Source of the DNA: Colwellia sp. PAMC 21821
GTDB taxonomy: Bacteria; Pseudomonadota; Gammaproteobacteria; Enterobacterales; Alteromonadaceae
Reading direction: 5' to 3'
Assembly: GCF_002077175.1 (NCBI RefSeq)
Contig: NZ_CP014943.1
Coordinates: 1,860,001 to 1,924,000, forward strand
DNA: 64,000 nucleotides
Each line of letters starts with the position of its first letter. Positions within the stretch are counted from its first letter, which is position 1. Position numbers and translations under genes: made by a program. This document shows positions 19,708-29,263 of this stretch, in pieces. The notes under the pieces are model-generated. The model was not told the origin of the DNA. It did not search any database and saw only the letters and a program-made list of their open reading frames with translations.

Positions 19708-20494
19708 TGCTGACACTTAAATTAAAAACTTTGACACTATTGAGACTAGTTTGTTTGATGATTTCCTGCTCGCTGTAGCCCAACAATTCGGCTAATACAG
19801 TGACAATATAAGGTAAATAGCTCGGTTCATTACGGCTACTTTTAGGTTTTGGACGAATGTTTCTTGGTGTTAAATAAGGAGCGTCTGTCTCAATCATCAG
19901 CCGATCTAGTGGAATTAACGATACAATATCGCGTAACGACTGACCGCGACGCTCGTCGCAAAGCCAACCCGTAATACCGATATACATATCAGCGGCTAAA
20001 CATTGCTCTAATTCACTCTGGTTGCCGGTAAAGCAATGTGAAACCATAGCGGGTACAGTCGCTAAGTGAGGTTTTAAAATTTCAAACCAAGGCTCAAATG
20101 CATCTCGTTGATGTAAAAACAACGGTAATTGAAGTTGCTCTGCCAATAACACTTGCTGAGTAAAAACAGCTTTCTGGTTTACTTCACTAGAGAAATTTCG
20201 ATTAAAGTCTAATCCACATTCACCAATCGCTTTAACACAGCTATTTTTCGCCAAGTCGGCTAATTGTGCTGTAAAGTTTGTTGCTGCATTATCAGCGTCA
20301 TGCGGGTGAATGCCTACAGTACTGTATAAATAATCTGGGTAGTGCTGGCAAAGTGCAATCGCTTGCTTACTTTCTTCAACATTAGTTCCGGTCACTAACA
20401 TGGCATTAATATTAGTTTGCTTAGCTCGGGCTAAAACCTCTGAACGGTCTTTTTCAAAACGCGTATTGGTTAAGTTAACACCTATATCAATCAA
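19700..20494 (-). CDS. tatD: TatD-family 3'-5' DNA exonuclease
   Basis: 264 residues, TIM-barrel metal-dependent hydrolase. It starts IDIGVNLTNTRFEKDR like E. coli TatD, followed by GIHPHDADN, AIGECGLDFNRNFS, LPLFLHQRDA, VSHCFTGNQ and IETDAPYLTPRNIRPK, which carry the metal ligands. The family acts as a Mg-dependent nuclease in DNA repair and is not needed for Tat export despite the operon. No ATG is available; the frame begins at TTG 20494, 15 bp after the preceding stop. The end overlaps the GGDEF gene. Confidence 0.94.
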   Translation of the reverse strand: MIDIGVNLTNTRFEKDRSEVLARAKQTNINAMLVTGTNVEESKQAIALCQHYPDYLYSTVGIHPHDADNAATNFTAQLADLAKNSCVKAIGECGLDFNRNFSSEVNQKAVFTQQVLLAEQLQLPLFLHQRDAFEPWFEILKPHLATVPAMVSHCFTGNQSELEQCLAADMYIGITGWLCDERRGQSLRDIVSLIPLDRLMIETDAPYLTPRNIRPKPKSSRNEPSYLPYIVTVLAELLGYSEQEIIKQTSLNSVKVFNLSVSNA

Positions 20495-20509
20495 GGAATT
20501 ATAGACTCA

Positions 20510-21055
20510 TTATTTCAGGCGTTTAACGCGAATTTTTTTACTTGAATTGGGTAAGTTCTTCTTCAAATATACCGCATTCATAAAACCTTTTTTAAGTACG
20601 ACATCATCACCCACTGTCAGCTTAAGGAATGCACTGTCTGTTTGCTTCCATTGTTGACCATTTTTAAAAGTAAAATTCCATCGACCATAAGGATCTTTAC
20701 TTAACTTCTCAATCATAAAAACTACTTGAAGATCTTCTTCAGCGACGGGAGGTTTTTTTAAATGCTCAGCACCAAAGTCTGCTGCTTTTAACGCTGCAGG
20801 AGCCATCAGGGCTTTAGCTTTAGCCGTTGGTACACTCTTGCTAGGTTTAGTCACTACAGATTCTAGGATTTCAGCTGTGGGCGTTACAACTTTGGGAGTT
20901 ACAGCTTGTGCAGCTAAGTTGTCAAAACAGATTAAGCGCGCAGAGCTTTCTTGAATATTTGCGCATTCAGCTAAGCTGGTATTTAGCGTTTCTGCTTGTG
21001 TAGCAAATGAAAACAAAGTCAAAATGGCTAGCGATATCAGATAATTATTTTTCAT
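20510..21055 (-). CDS. Exported hypothetical protein in the tat operon
   Basis: 181 residues with a signal peptide (NYLISLAILTLFSFATQA). Just after it comes ECANIQESSARLICFDNLAAQ, a two-cysteine motif seen at the start of many small periplasmic proteins. A Pro/Ala/Lys-rich linker spans residues 55-95. The C-terminal beta-rich domain has RWNFTFKNGQQWKQTDSAFLK, and the end is basic (KKIRVKRLK). The ATG overlaps the tatC stop by one base and tatD follows, so it is an operon member. I do not recognise a function; the same position in related genomes often holds a comparable unnamed protein, by recollection only. Confidence 0.8.
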   Translation of the reverse strand: MKNNYLISLAILTLFSFATQAETLNTSLAECANIQESSARLICFDNLAAQAVTPKVVTPTAEILESVVTKPSKSVPTAKAKALMAPAALKAADFGAEHLKKPPVAEEDLQVVFMIEKLSKDPYGRWNFTFKNGQQWKQTDSAFLKLTVGDDVVLKKGFMNAVYLKKNLPNSSKKIRVKRLK

Positions 21056-21816
21056 TATTGCTCTTCCTTTGGTGCAGTTTCTTCATCATCATTTTCTTTA
21101 TAATAAAATGAAGCGATAATAATACCTAGCTCAAATAATAACAGCATAGGCACAGCTAACATGGTTTGAGAAATAATATCGGGTGGCGTTAACATCATAC
21201 CAACAACAAATGCGCCAACCACTATATAAGGTCGCTTAGCACGTAAACTATCAGGGCTTGTCACGCCGGTCCAGCATAGCAATATAATCGCAATAGGTAT
21301 TTCAAACGCCGCACCGAAGGCAAAAAAGAGCTTTAAAACGAAATCAAGATAACTACTAATGTCAGTTGCAATGGTAACGCCTTCTGGCGCTACAGATGAA
21401 AAGAATGCGAAAGCAACCGGAAATACCACATAGTACGCAAATGCAATTCCACCATAAAACAATAACGTACTACCAAACATTAGCGGTGCAATTAAACGTT
21501 TTTCATTTTTATACAAACCAGGTGCAATAAACGACCACAGTTGATACAAAATATAGGGCATAGCAATAAATATAGATAAGACAATGGTGAGTTTAAAAGG
21601 CGTAAAAAAGGGTGACGCTACATCGGTAGCGATCATTTGTGTCCCTTCAGGCATAACAGCCAAAAGTGGTTGCGCAACATATTGGTAAATATCTTGTGCA
21701 AAGTAAATCAACGAACAAAAAACAACTAACACACCTAACACTGCATGTAATAACCGTGTTCTGAGCTCTAATAAATGATCAAATAATGTGTAGTTTTGCT
21801 TAGCGGCTGAACTCAT
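21055..21816 (-). CDS. tatC: Twin-arginine translocase subunit TatC
   Basis: 253 residues with six membrane segments. Conserved marks are [16 protein letters not shown] at the N-terminus with the essential Glu, the first periplasmic loop with [10 protein letters not shown], the [15 protein letters not shown] cytoplasmic loop and [19 protein letters not shown]. TatC forms the signal-peptide receptor with TatB for exporting folded proteins. It overlaps tatB by four bases (ATGA) and the next gene by one base, so it is co-translated with both. Confidence 0.97.
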   Translation of the reverse strand: MSSAAKQNYTLFDHLLELRTRLLHAVLGVLVVFCSLIYFAQDIYQYVAQPLLAVMPEGTQMIATDVASPFFTPFKLTIVLSIFIAMPYILYQLWSFIAPGLYKNEKRLIAPLMFGSTLLFYGGIAFAYYVVFPVAFAFFSSVAPEGVTIATDISSYLDFVLKLFFAFGAAFEIPIAIILLCWTGVTSPDSLRAKRPYIVVGAFVVGMMLTPPDIISQTMLAVPMLLLFELGIIIASFYYKENDDEETAPKEEQ

Positions 21817-22181
21817 TTAATTTGCTTTTCATCTTTATTATCAATTGGCGGTTCAATTTTCTCAGAAGAACTGATTGATTGATCGGCTGTTTGATAAGGG
21901 TTATTTACCATTTCGGCTGCTTCTTTAAGCGATTTCACTGAAGCTTCAATTTCTGGCGACAGATCTTTCATGCCTGATTGTTCAGCTTTCTTTAAATTAG
22001 CGTGCAACTCTTGAATACGCAGTTCTTCAGTAAGTTCGTTTTTAACGCCCTCACTAAAGCTGCGCATACTGGTTATCCAGCCACGTACAGTACGAATTGC
22101 AACGGGCAATCGCTCGGGCCCTAATACGACTAAGCCAATAATAGCGATCAATAGTAGTTCCCAAAAGCCTATATCAAACAT
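21813..22181 (-). CDS. tatB: Sec-independent translocase protein TatB
   Basis: 122 residues. One N-terminal membrane helix ([25 protein letters not shown]) with the conserved Glu-Leu and GPERLP hinge, then an amphipathic helix ([19 protein letters not shown]) and a charged cytoplasmic tail. TatB pairs with TatC in substrate recognition. Start and stop overlap tatA and tatC respectively. Confidence 0.95.
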   Translation of the reverse strand: MFDIGFWELLLIAIIGLVVLGPERLPVAIRTVRGWITSMRSFSEGVKNELTEELRIQELHANLKKAEQSGMKDLSPEIEASVKSLKEAAEMVNNPYQTADQSISSSEKIEPPIDNKDEKQIK

Positions 22182-22429
22182 TAGACTTTATCTTTTTCTT
22201 TTTCAGCCGTATTGCTCTTTTCTGCTGTTTTATCACCTAAACTGTCATTATGAGCTGAATTTTCTTCTGTAGCTTCATCTTTTTTTGCCGGCTCATCAGA
22301 TACAGCGCCTTTAAAACCTTTGATTGCGGAACCTAAGTCAGTACCTAAATTACGTAATTTCTTAGTCCCAAATAACAACACAACAATCACTGCAATAATT
22401 AATAATTGCCAAATACTTATACCGCCCAT
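22181..22429 (-). CDS. tatA: Sec-independent translocase protein TatA
   Basis: 82 residues starting [20 protein letters not shown], followed by the [20 protein letters not shown] hinge and amphipathic helix that identify TatA. The tail is Glu/Lys-rich. TatA oligomers form the translocation pore. It is first in the tat operon; an AGGGGT ribosome-binding site (minus strand) precedes the ATG. Confidence 0.96.
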   Translation of the reverse strand: MGGISIWQLLIIAVIVVLLFGTKKLRNLGTDLGSAIKGFKGAVSDEPAKKDEATEENSAHNDSLGDKTAEKSNTAEKEKDKV

Positions 22430-22529
22430 AAAAAACCCCTATAATTTAATTGATTTCATTATAAAGTTTATAGAAAAAAAATCACCAACTGATATGCTAA
22501 ATGATGAGGTAAAACAAAATTTGATCAAA

Positions 22530-23501
22530 ATGTATTGTAAAAATCAGTGTTATTGGCATTTTTGCCTAATGTTATTTTACTTTGCATTTGCAAATTCAGC
22601 ACAAGCCTATACTTCACAAGAAGTAAAAGAGCCTGTTGAACAAAAAGAAGATCACTGGATGCAAGGATTGCATGAAACGGTTTCTGACTCCGTTTATCTA
22701 TCTGCGCAATGGTTTGATAGTTTTTTTATCGCAAATGAGAGTGAACAACAAAGTCCAAAAACAACCGCAAAAATTAGTTTTGCTTGGTTGCCGAAAAGTC
22801 GTGACTGGAGTGAGGTCAAACCGCGCTTTCGTGTGCGAGTTAAATTGCCTCACTTTCAAGATAGAGTCAGTGTGGTATTCTCTGATGAAACAGATGACGA
22901 ACTTAATAATCTCCCATTAGAATCGGTAAATACTAAGTCTCGGCTTGAAGAAGAAAAGTTTTCTTTAGCACTAAACTATACCCAAGAAAAAAGAGATGAC
23001 CGCTTAATGAACTATCGCTTGGGTATTTCAGGTGGTGATATTTTTGTTCGAGCAAAACATAAACGTCGTTTCGATATTGGTGCAAAGCAGGGTTTCTTAT
23101 TTGAGCCGTCATTGTATTATTATCTAGATGAAGGCCTTGGTGCTAAATTATTACTAGAATACGATTATCAATTAAGCAAAAAATCACAATTTCGTGTTAA
23201 TTATAGTATTCGAGGCTCAGCAGACTTTAGTGGTATTCGTTGGAAACATGGTTTTTATAAGTTACATCAAATCAATGAAACCACAGCATCAGTGCTAAGC
23301 TTGCAAGTTGAAGGTGAACGTAATGGTGAACGAGGCTTCGTTGTTGATAAGTATACTTTAGGCTATCGATATCGCTTTAATGCCTTGCGAGATTGGTTGT
23401 TTTTTGAAATCGAGCCTTTTTTAGAGTTTCCAGAAGAGGAAAATTACAGCACAACGCCAGGTATTGCCTTACGTATTGAAGGTTTCTTTCACAAAGGCTA
23501 G
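22530..23501 (+). CDS. Exported, probably outer-membrane protein of unknown function
   Basis: About 323 residues from the ATG at 22530. A signal peptide (CYWHFCLMLFYFAFANSAQA) is followed by VKEPVEQKEDHWMQGLHETV, a short helix and then alternating beta-strands (FAWLPKSRDWSEVKPRFRVRV, YKLHQINETTASVLSLQVEG) ending RIEGFFHKG. The strand pattern suggests an outer-membrane barrel or periplasmic sandwich. The open frame extends to 22320, over tatA on the other strand, but that part has no signal and is antisense to a real gene. A TTG at 22521 with a GAGG 12 bases upstream is an alternative start. No family name recognised. It is divergent from tatA. Confidence 0.7.
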   Translation: MYCKNQCYWHFCLMLFYFAFANSAQAYTSQEVKEPVEQKEDHWMQGLHETVSDSVYLSAQWFDSFFIANESEQQSPKTTAKISFAWLPKSRDWSEVKPRFRVRVKLPHFQDRVSVVFSDETDDELNNLPLESVNTKSRLEEEKFSLALNYTQEKRDDRLMNYRLGISGGDIFVRAKHKRRFDIGAKQGFLFEPSLYYYLDEGLGAKLLLEYDYQLSKKSQFRVNYSIRGSADFSGIRWKHGFYKLHQINETTASVLSLQVEGERNGERGFVVDKYTLGYRYRFNALRDWLFFEIEPFLEFPEEENYSTTPGIALRIEGFFHKG

Positions 23502-23530
23502 TGTTATTGTTAACGGTCTCAAAAAGTCGC

Positions 23531-26149
23531 CTAAGCCCGATGCATTGCTACAACATTACTTATGCTCTTAGCTTGGACTATTTTTGCGGGCCGGCTAATA
23601 TGGTAACCCTGACCAAATTCACAACCGACAGTTTGTAGCTTCTGCAGCATGGCTTCAGACTCAATACCTTCGGCGACTAATCTATAGCCAAATTTTGTCC
23701 CCAATTCATGCAAAGCTTTTACCAAAGATAGATTTTTATCATTGTTATTTAAAGTGCGAATAAAACTACGATCGAGTTTAATAAATTCAAACGGGTAGTT
23801 ATGTAAGAAATTAAAAGACGATAAGCCGACTCCGTAATCATCTAGAGCGAGTTTAACGCCAAATTCTTTCAATTTACGTAAGCCTTTAAGTGCTAACTCA
23901 GTATGTCGAGCAAAAGCTGATTCATTAAATTCCAGAATAAGTCGCTCAGGCTCAACTGTGTTAACACTGATCAATCCCATCAATTTAGTTAATTGATTAG
24001 CTTGAATTAAATGCCGTCCTGATAGGTTGACGCCTATATAAGCGTTTTCATATTCTTTGGATTTTTTCCAGAGTTTTAATTGTAAACAAACTTCTTCAAT
24101 TACCCAGGTTTCTATATCCAAAATCATACCGGTTTCTTCTGCCATAAAAAGAAACTCGCTTGGTGTTAATAGCCCTTTAGTTGGATGCTGCCAACGTAAA
24201 AGCACTTCAAAGCCTAGGGTTTTAGTGGAGGTTAAATCTGAAATTTTTTGATAGTGTAATTCAAACTGTTTGCTTTTAATGGCTTGTCTTAATTCTTGTT
24301 CAAGCGTCATACTAGCAATGATTTTTTCCCGCATACTATCATCAAAGAAAACATATCGCCCGCGTCCTAAACTTTTTGCTTGATACATGGCCGCATCAGC
24401 ATCGCGCAGTATTTCATTAGCATCTTTATAAGTAATACGACTTTGAGCAATACCAATACTGGCATTTGAATACAAGGTATGACCATCTAGCTCAAAGGGT
24501 TGTGCAATAGATGTAATGATACGAGACGCTATTTCTTCAATATCGTCAGGTGACTGTAATGAGTCGAGTAACACGACAAACTCATCTCCACCTAGTCGGG
24601 CTAAAATATCATTATCACGAACGCAATCGCGCAGGCGGTGCGATATTTCAATTAAGAATTGATCACCCGCATGATGGCCTAACGTATCATTAATCATTTT
24701 AAAACGATCTAAATCAATAAATAATACCGCAAATCTATGGTTAGGATGGCGCTTTAAATGCCGCATAGCGTAAGTTAAACGGTCTGAAAACATAGCTCTA
24801 TTAGGTAGCTGGGTTAAAGCATCATGATGAGCTTCATGATATAAACGTGCTTCTGCTTTTCGACGTTCTTCAATTTGCATACGTAAATTAAGATTGGTCG
24901 CTTGGAGCTCTTGAGTGCGTTTATTTATTATTTTTTCCAGTGCCTCATGGCTTTGTAACGCTTGAAGTTGCACTTTTTGTCGTAAAATCTCGATCGCTAT
25001 ATGATGGCTAACAAAGCGCATAAGTTCGAGATCTTTAGTCTGGTAAGCATTTTCATCTTGGTAATGCTGAATAGCAATAACACCAAAAACTTCACCATGG
25101 TCAGTGAGCGGCGCAGCGAGCCAAGCCCGCGGTAATTCATGCTCAGGATAATGTTTAGTAAAGGCGCATTGTGTAACGTCGCCTTGTGCCTCTAACGTGT
25201 AAACCATGCTATCGCGTAACAGTATTGGTTTACCGGCTTTTATGGTCATTTCCGATAAGCCGTCGCTAAGCGCATGTGTTTCCGGTTGTGCTAGTTTTTC
25301 ATCACAATAATATGGAAACTCTAATTCGCTTTTATCATCAGATAACAAGGCAATATAAAAGTTTTCTGCAGGCAGTAATTTAGTTACTTCATGGTGCAGC
25401 GCTTGATAAAACTTATCTATTGCTTGGGATTTTGCTGTTAACTCAGAAATATTAAGTAATACTTGATGGGCCTTAACCGCTAGCTGCCTTTCAGCACTTT
25501 CACGCTGTAATTGTTGGTTGGCTTCGGTTAATTTAACTGTCCGCTGACTAATCTTAGATTCTAATAACTCTCTATTACGAACACGATCGATTGCCTTCAT
25601 TAATTGCTCAGCTATTAAGACTAAAATTTCACTGTCACTTTTAGCAAAACTCAGCTTTACATCGAAACTTTGCAAGGCAATAACACCAACAACCTGTTCG
25701 CCTCGCTTTAACGGTACGCCCAACCAATCTATACATGCTGGGTCAGATAAAAATATCTCATCGGCTTCAGCAAGCTGCATTATTTTACGGGCCGAATAAT
25801 GTGCCATTTTTTGGCTGAGTAAGACTATACCGGTTAAACTTTTGCGCCAGTTTGATAAATCAACCGACTGATGACTCGCGACTTCACCCAGGTTTTGGCC
25901 ATAGGCTAATTGTAATTCGTCAGATGGATTTAATAGTGCGATATGAAAGCTATCAGTTGCAAATAAAGTTTTGATGACGGGTTTTAGGGCACAATAAAAC
26001 GCATCCATATCGGTAACTGAACTGGCTAATTCTGACAGTTGCAATAAACCCGATTGCATGGTTTTAAGTTGTCGGTACTTTTTCAGTAAAGACTTTAACT
26101 TAGGAAGTTGGCGTATCGCTTGACTAGTTTCCGTCGCCCTCGATCCCAT
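23531..26149 (-). CDS. GAF-GAF-GGDEF-EAL cyclic-di-GMP signalling protein
   Basis: 872 residues, apparently cytoplasmic. Two GAF-like sensor domains (about 40-195 and 225-395) are each followed by a coiled coil. A GGDEF domain at about 440-600 has DALTQLPNRAMFSDRL and ARLGGDEFVVLLD. The EAL domain at about 615-865 has EVLLRW in place of EALLRW, then NLSGRHL, LILEFNESAF, LDDYGVGLSSF, FIKLDRSFI and VAEGIES. The metal-binding Glu, Asn, Asp-Asp, Lys and Glu positions are present, so the phosphodiesterase may work despite EVL. No RxxD I-site is obvious before GGDEF (RDNDILARLGGDEF has RDND, which fits the spacing). Whether it makes or breaks c-di-GMP cannot be told by sequence. Confidence 0.93.
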   Translation of the reverse strand: MGSRATETSQAIRQLPKLKSLLKKYRQLKTMQSGLLQLSELASSVTDMDAFYCALKPVIKTLFATDSFHIALLNPSDELQLAYGQNLGEVASHQSVDLSNWRKSLTGIVLLSQKMAHYSARKIMQLAEADEIFLSDPACIDWLGVPLKRGEQVVGVIALQSFDVKLSFAKSDSEILVLIAEQLMKAIDRVRNRELLESKISQRTVKLTEANQQLQRESAERQLAVKAHQVLLNISELTAKSQAIDKFYQALHHEVTKLLPAENFYIALLSDDKSELEFPYYCDEKLAQPETHALSDGLSEMTIKAGKPILLRDSMVYTLEAQGDVTQCAFTKHYPEHELPRAWLAAPLTDHGEVFGVIAIQHYQDENAYQTKDLELMRFVSHHIAIEILRQKVQLQALQSHEALEKIINKRTQELQATNLNLRMQIEERRKAEARLYHEAHHDALTQLPNRAMFSDRLTYAMRHLKRHPNHRFAVLFIDLDRFKMINDTLGHHAGDQFLIEISHRLRDCVRDNDILARLGGDEFVVLLDSLQSPDDIEEIASRIITSIAQPFELDGHTLYSNASIGIAQSRITYKDANEILRDADAAMYQAKSLGRGRYVFFDDSMREKIIASMTLEQELRQAIKSKQFELHYQKISDLTSTKTLGFEVLLRWQHPTKGLLTPSEFLFMAEETGMILDIETWVIEEVCLQLKLWKKSKEYENAYIGVNLSGRHLIQANQLTKLMGLISVNTVEPERLILEFNESAFARHTELALKGLRKLKEFGVKLALDDYGVGLSSFNFLHNYPFEFIKLDRSFIRTLNNNDKNLSLVKALHELGTKFGYRLVAEGIESEAMLQKLQTVGCEFGQGYHISRPAKIVQAKSISNVVAMHRA

Positions 26150-26284
26150 TTTGGAATTCCGTTTTTATTATTAGTATTATTTTTATACGACTAGTCTAAC
26201 AAAATAAATTTGAGAAGCTAGGTCTTAGCCCAACTTATTCAGTCTAATTATGTAAAAAAACTCTATTTGGCAGAAAATATAAAT

Positions 26285-26314
26285 AAAAAAGCGATGACAT
26301 TGCCATCGCTTTTT
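26285..26314 (-). terminator. Rho-independent terminator of the TonB receptor gene
   Basis: GCGATG at 26291-26296 pairs with CATCGC at 26304-26309 around a seven-base loop. A-run on one side and T-run on the other give a terminator about 40 bp after the receptor stop. Confidence 0.8.
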
Positions 26315-26352
26315 GTAGATACCTCAAGCAATTAACTTGAGTTTTAAGTTAT

Positions 26353-28869
26353 TTAAAAGTTATATGAAGCACTAATGAACAAGTTACGTCCTATCACATC
26401 ATAAATACTTGGCACTGTTCCCATGTCATTACCACCTAACACTTCTTCAGGCTCAGTATCAAAAACGTTTTTCACACCGCCATTAACTACCCATTGATCG
26501 TTAACATGGTAAGAGGCAGAAACGTTATGATAAATTACATTGTCAGTAGAGAATTGCTCTCCGTAATATTCACCGTCCATACCACGAATAAATTGAGCAC
26601 TATAAAGTACGGTTAAATCTTCGGTTACGTAACCGTAAACTGATAAGTTAGACTTAATGTCAGAATAACCACCAATATTGCCATCAATAGTGCCGGTATA
26701 ATCGGTATCGTCTTGCTCAAATTCGATTAAGAATGTGGTATCAAAAACAACTTTGAACAGGTCATGGCTATAGCTAACGTTCCAATCAACACCTGACGTT
26801 TTTTGCGAGCCAATATTAGTTAATTGAGCGCTTAGATTAGATAAATCACCACCAGAAGTAATGTTGACCGCTGTACATGACGCTTGAATACCGCTAAAAC
26901 AGGCATCTAATTCTTGTTGAACATCTACGCGACTAATCGCATTGGTAATATCAAATGCCCAATAATCTACTGTCGTAGAAAGGTTATCAGCTAACTCCCA
27001 GACAACACCAAAAGTAAATGACTCACTTTCTTCAGGCTGTAAGTCTTCATCACTGGTGTAATTAACTTTAATTTGTGCATCTAGCTCATTACCCCACGGA
27101 TCACTTAAATAGTCGTAAGAACCGCTGTCACCACCATAAAGCTCACTTACACTTGGCGCTCTAAAACCTGTAGCAGCTACTGAGCGAACCATAAATGAGT
27201 CATTCACACGATAAGTAGCACCAAGCTTCCACGTTATTTCACCACCAAACGTTGAGTATTGGTCGTAACGTGAAGCAGCTTCAAATGTTAACGCTTCAGT
27301 TACAGGTACTGATACTTCACCATAAACTGACTGAACAGAATAGTTACCGTCTGTTGCAAACTGTTGTGCTGCAGTACTCTCACCTTTTTGAGTCACTTCA
27401 TCAGGGGTGTAATAACCACTTTCATGACGAGTTTCGAAACCAAGGGCATAACCAATATCGCCTTCAGTTACGCCACTATAGCCAGCGGCTAGTGTAAATT
27501 GCTCATTGCCGCCTTCATTCTCTTCATTATAGATAATGCCTTCTGACGCTAATGTGCTTTTATCAAAACCTTCACCACTGAACCAAGCGCTTTGGTCTTT
27601 GTAGATACTGGCTTCCATATTGCCCGCATGAATTGAGTTCTGAACGCTATCTTTAGAGTCATTTCGACCGTATGTTGCAGAAATATCCCACATAGCGTCA
27701 TTTTCTAAATAACCTTTTAGGCCAATCGATGCGCGATAAGTATCAGTTTCTTGTGAATAGATGCGTGGACCTGCATCATTCATACGACGACGGTAATTTA
27801 CTTTGTCACCAATGACAAGATGATCATCTGCGTCAGCTATCTTTGAGTTGATTTCATCATATGCAGCTTGAATGTTGTCAAGATGAATAGTGTTCAACTT
27901 ATTAGTAACTAAATCTAAATTCGCTGGTTGTGGTGCTAATTGCTGGTTAGATTCTCGGCGTGTATACATAAAATCAACGCTAAGTTCAGTATCTGAATCT
28001 ATTTCAGTATTATAAGCACTAAAAACGCTTAGTAATTCATTTGGCGTTTGCGCATAGCTATCAACAGTGTAATCGTATGATGTATCTCTAGCCATCAAAC
28101 CACCTGATGCGTCTGATGGATCTACGACTAAACCACCGATAGAACCTGTTGGAATAAATGAAGATGCACCCGGCTCAACAAAATCACGGTCTGACTGTAT
28201 AATCTCACCACGATCAGAATACTGTAAGCCTAAAACTAAATTACCGCTAGCAAGCTCTAAACCATGTAAAATACTGAGACCTTTACTGGTACCGTCACCC
28301 TTATCGGTTTGGCTACCATCAACGGTTACTTCTGTACCAACAAAGTCTTTTTTAGTAATAATATTGACTACACCAGCAATAGCATCAGAGCCATAAACGG
28401 CAGACGCACCGTCTTTAAGAATTTCAATATTTTTGATCATAGCCACAGGAATTGTGTTTAGGTCTACGGCTGAATCAGCACCTGTTCCTGATGACACCAT
28501 ACGGCGACCATTTAATAAGACCAACGTGCGTTGCACGCCCATTCCACGAAGGTTAACTGTTGCTGTGCCGCCTGAACCGTTATTGCTGGTAGCGCCTAAG
28601 TTCATGCCTGCAGCAGTAGGTTGTGCAGATAAAATTTCTTCTACTGAACTGTAACCACTTTGTGCAATAAATTCTGATGATATTACTGTTACTGGGCTTG
28701 CTGTTTCAACATCAGTACGATTGATGCGTGAACCCGTTACTTCTATCCGTTCAACACTGACTTCTTTCTCTTCAGCAGCACTTACCTGACCAGCAGCAAC
28801 TAAAGTGCTTGCTGTGCCTACGAATAAAGCAACGCGAATGGCATTACTTAAAAAATTTTCTGAATACAT
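26353..28869 (-). CDS. TonB-dependent outer-membrane receptor
   Basis: 838 residues. The signal peptide ends near VSAAEEKE. The TonB box region is followed by ERIEVTGSRINRTDVETASP, the plug (SVEEILSAQPTAAG, TVNLRGMGVQRTLVLLNGRR, IEILKDGASAVYGSDAIAGV) and a 22-strand barrel ending in LFISASYNF with terminal Phe. A Cys pair in the barrel (DACFSGIQASCTAV) is typical of the large Alteromonadales receptors. Such proteins import siderophores, vitamin B12, oligosaccharides or peptides using TonB energy. No neighbouring catabolic gene points to the ligand. It is monocistronic, with its own terminator. Confidence 0.92.
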   Translation of the reverse strand: MYSENFLSNAIRVALFVGTASTLVAAGQVSAAEEKEVSVERIEVTGSRINRTDVETASPVTVISSEFIAQSGYSSVEEILSAQPTAAGMNLGATSNNGSGGTATVNLRGMGVQRTLVLLNGRRMVSSGTGADSAVDLNTIPVAMIKNIEILKDGASAVYGSDAIAGVVNIITKKDFVGTEVTVDGSQTDKGDGTSKGLSILHGLELASGNLVLGLQYSDRGEIIQSDRDFVEPGASSFIPTGSIGGLVVDPSDASGGLMARDTSYDYTVDSYAQTPNELLSVFSAYNTEIDSDTELSVDFMYTRRESNQQLAPQPANLDLVTNKLNTIHLDNIQAAYDEINSKIADADDHLVIGDKVNYRRRMNDAGPRIYSQETDTYRASIGLKGYLENDAMWDISATYGRNDSKDSVQNSIHAGNMEASIYKDQSAWFSGEGFDKSTLASEGIIYNEENEGGNEQFTLAAGYSGVTEGDIGYALGFETRHESGYYTPDEVTQKGESTAAQQFATDGNYSVQSVYGEVSVPVTEALTFEAASRYDQYSTFGGEITWKLGATYRVNDSFMVRSVAATGFRAPSVSELYGGDSGSYDYLSDPWGNELDAQIKVNYTSDEDLQPEESESFTFGVVWELADNLSTTVDYWAFDITNAISRVDVQQELDACFSGIQASCTAVNITSGGDLSNLSAQLTNIGSQKTSGVDWNVSYSHDLFKVVFDTTFLIEFEQDDTDYTGTIDGNIGGYSDIKSNLSVYGYVTEDLTVLYSAQFIRGMDGEYYGEQFSTDNVIYHNVSASYHVNDQWVVNGGVKNVFDTEPEEVLGGNDMGTVPSIYDVIGRNLFISASYNF

Positions 28870-29263
28870 TTAATTCTCCGAACATCAATTATTAACTTTT
28901 TTATAAGCTGGCTTTATATCGCCTTATTCCATCTTGCGACAAAAGTTCAGTGAGGTTTGTTATTTAATGTTGGAGAGTTGTTACCTTTACTCTAATGTTG
29001 TTAATCTAGGTAAAATCGTTACACTTAATTTACATTTAATCGACTGTTTTATAACCTGTTTTTGATTTTATAACTGCGATTTGATAGGATTTTTTTAGTC
29101 AGTAGGTCTATTTTATACGGAGGGAACTGTCAAATATAAGGTATTTTTAAATAATACCCTGTTGATTAATGAACTACATAACGCCGTAGGGGTTACTTTA
29201 AGCCGTATAAATGATCAGCTAATGATGTTAAGTAGGCATAAGCTAAAATTGTAAAATTTATCT
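28870..29263. other. Intergenic region upstream of the TonB receptor
   Basis: 394 bp of AT-rich DNA between the receptor start and the 3' end of the group II intron. It must hold the receptor promoter. A GGTATT..AATACC hairpin occurs near 29140-29160. Nothing else was recognised. Confidence 0.4.

Noticed and set aside
22320..22529. N-terminal extension of the exported protein at 22530
   Set aside because: It is antisense to tatA and would hide the signal peptide; later starts fit better.
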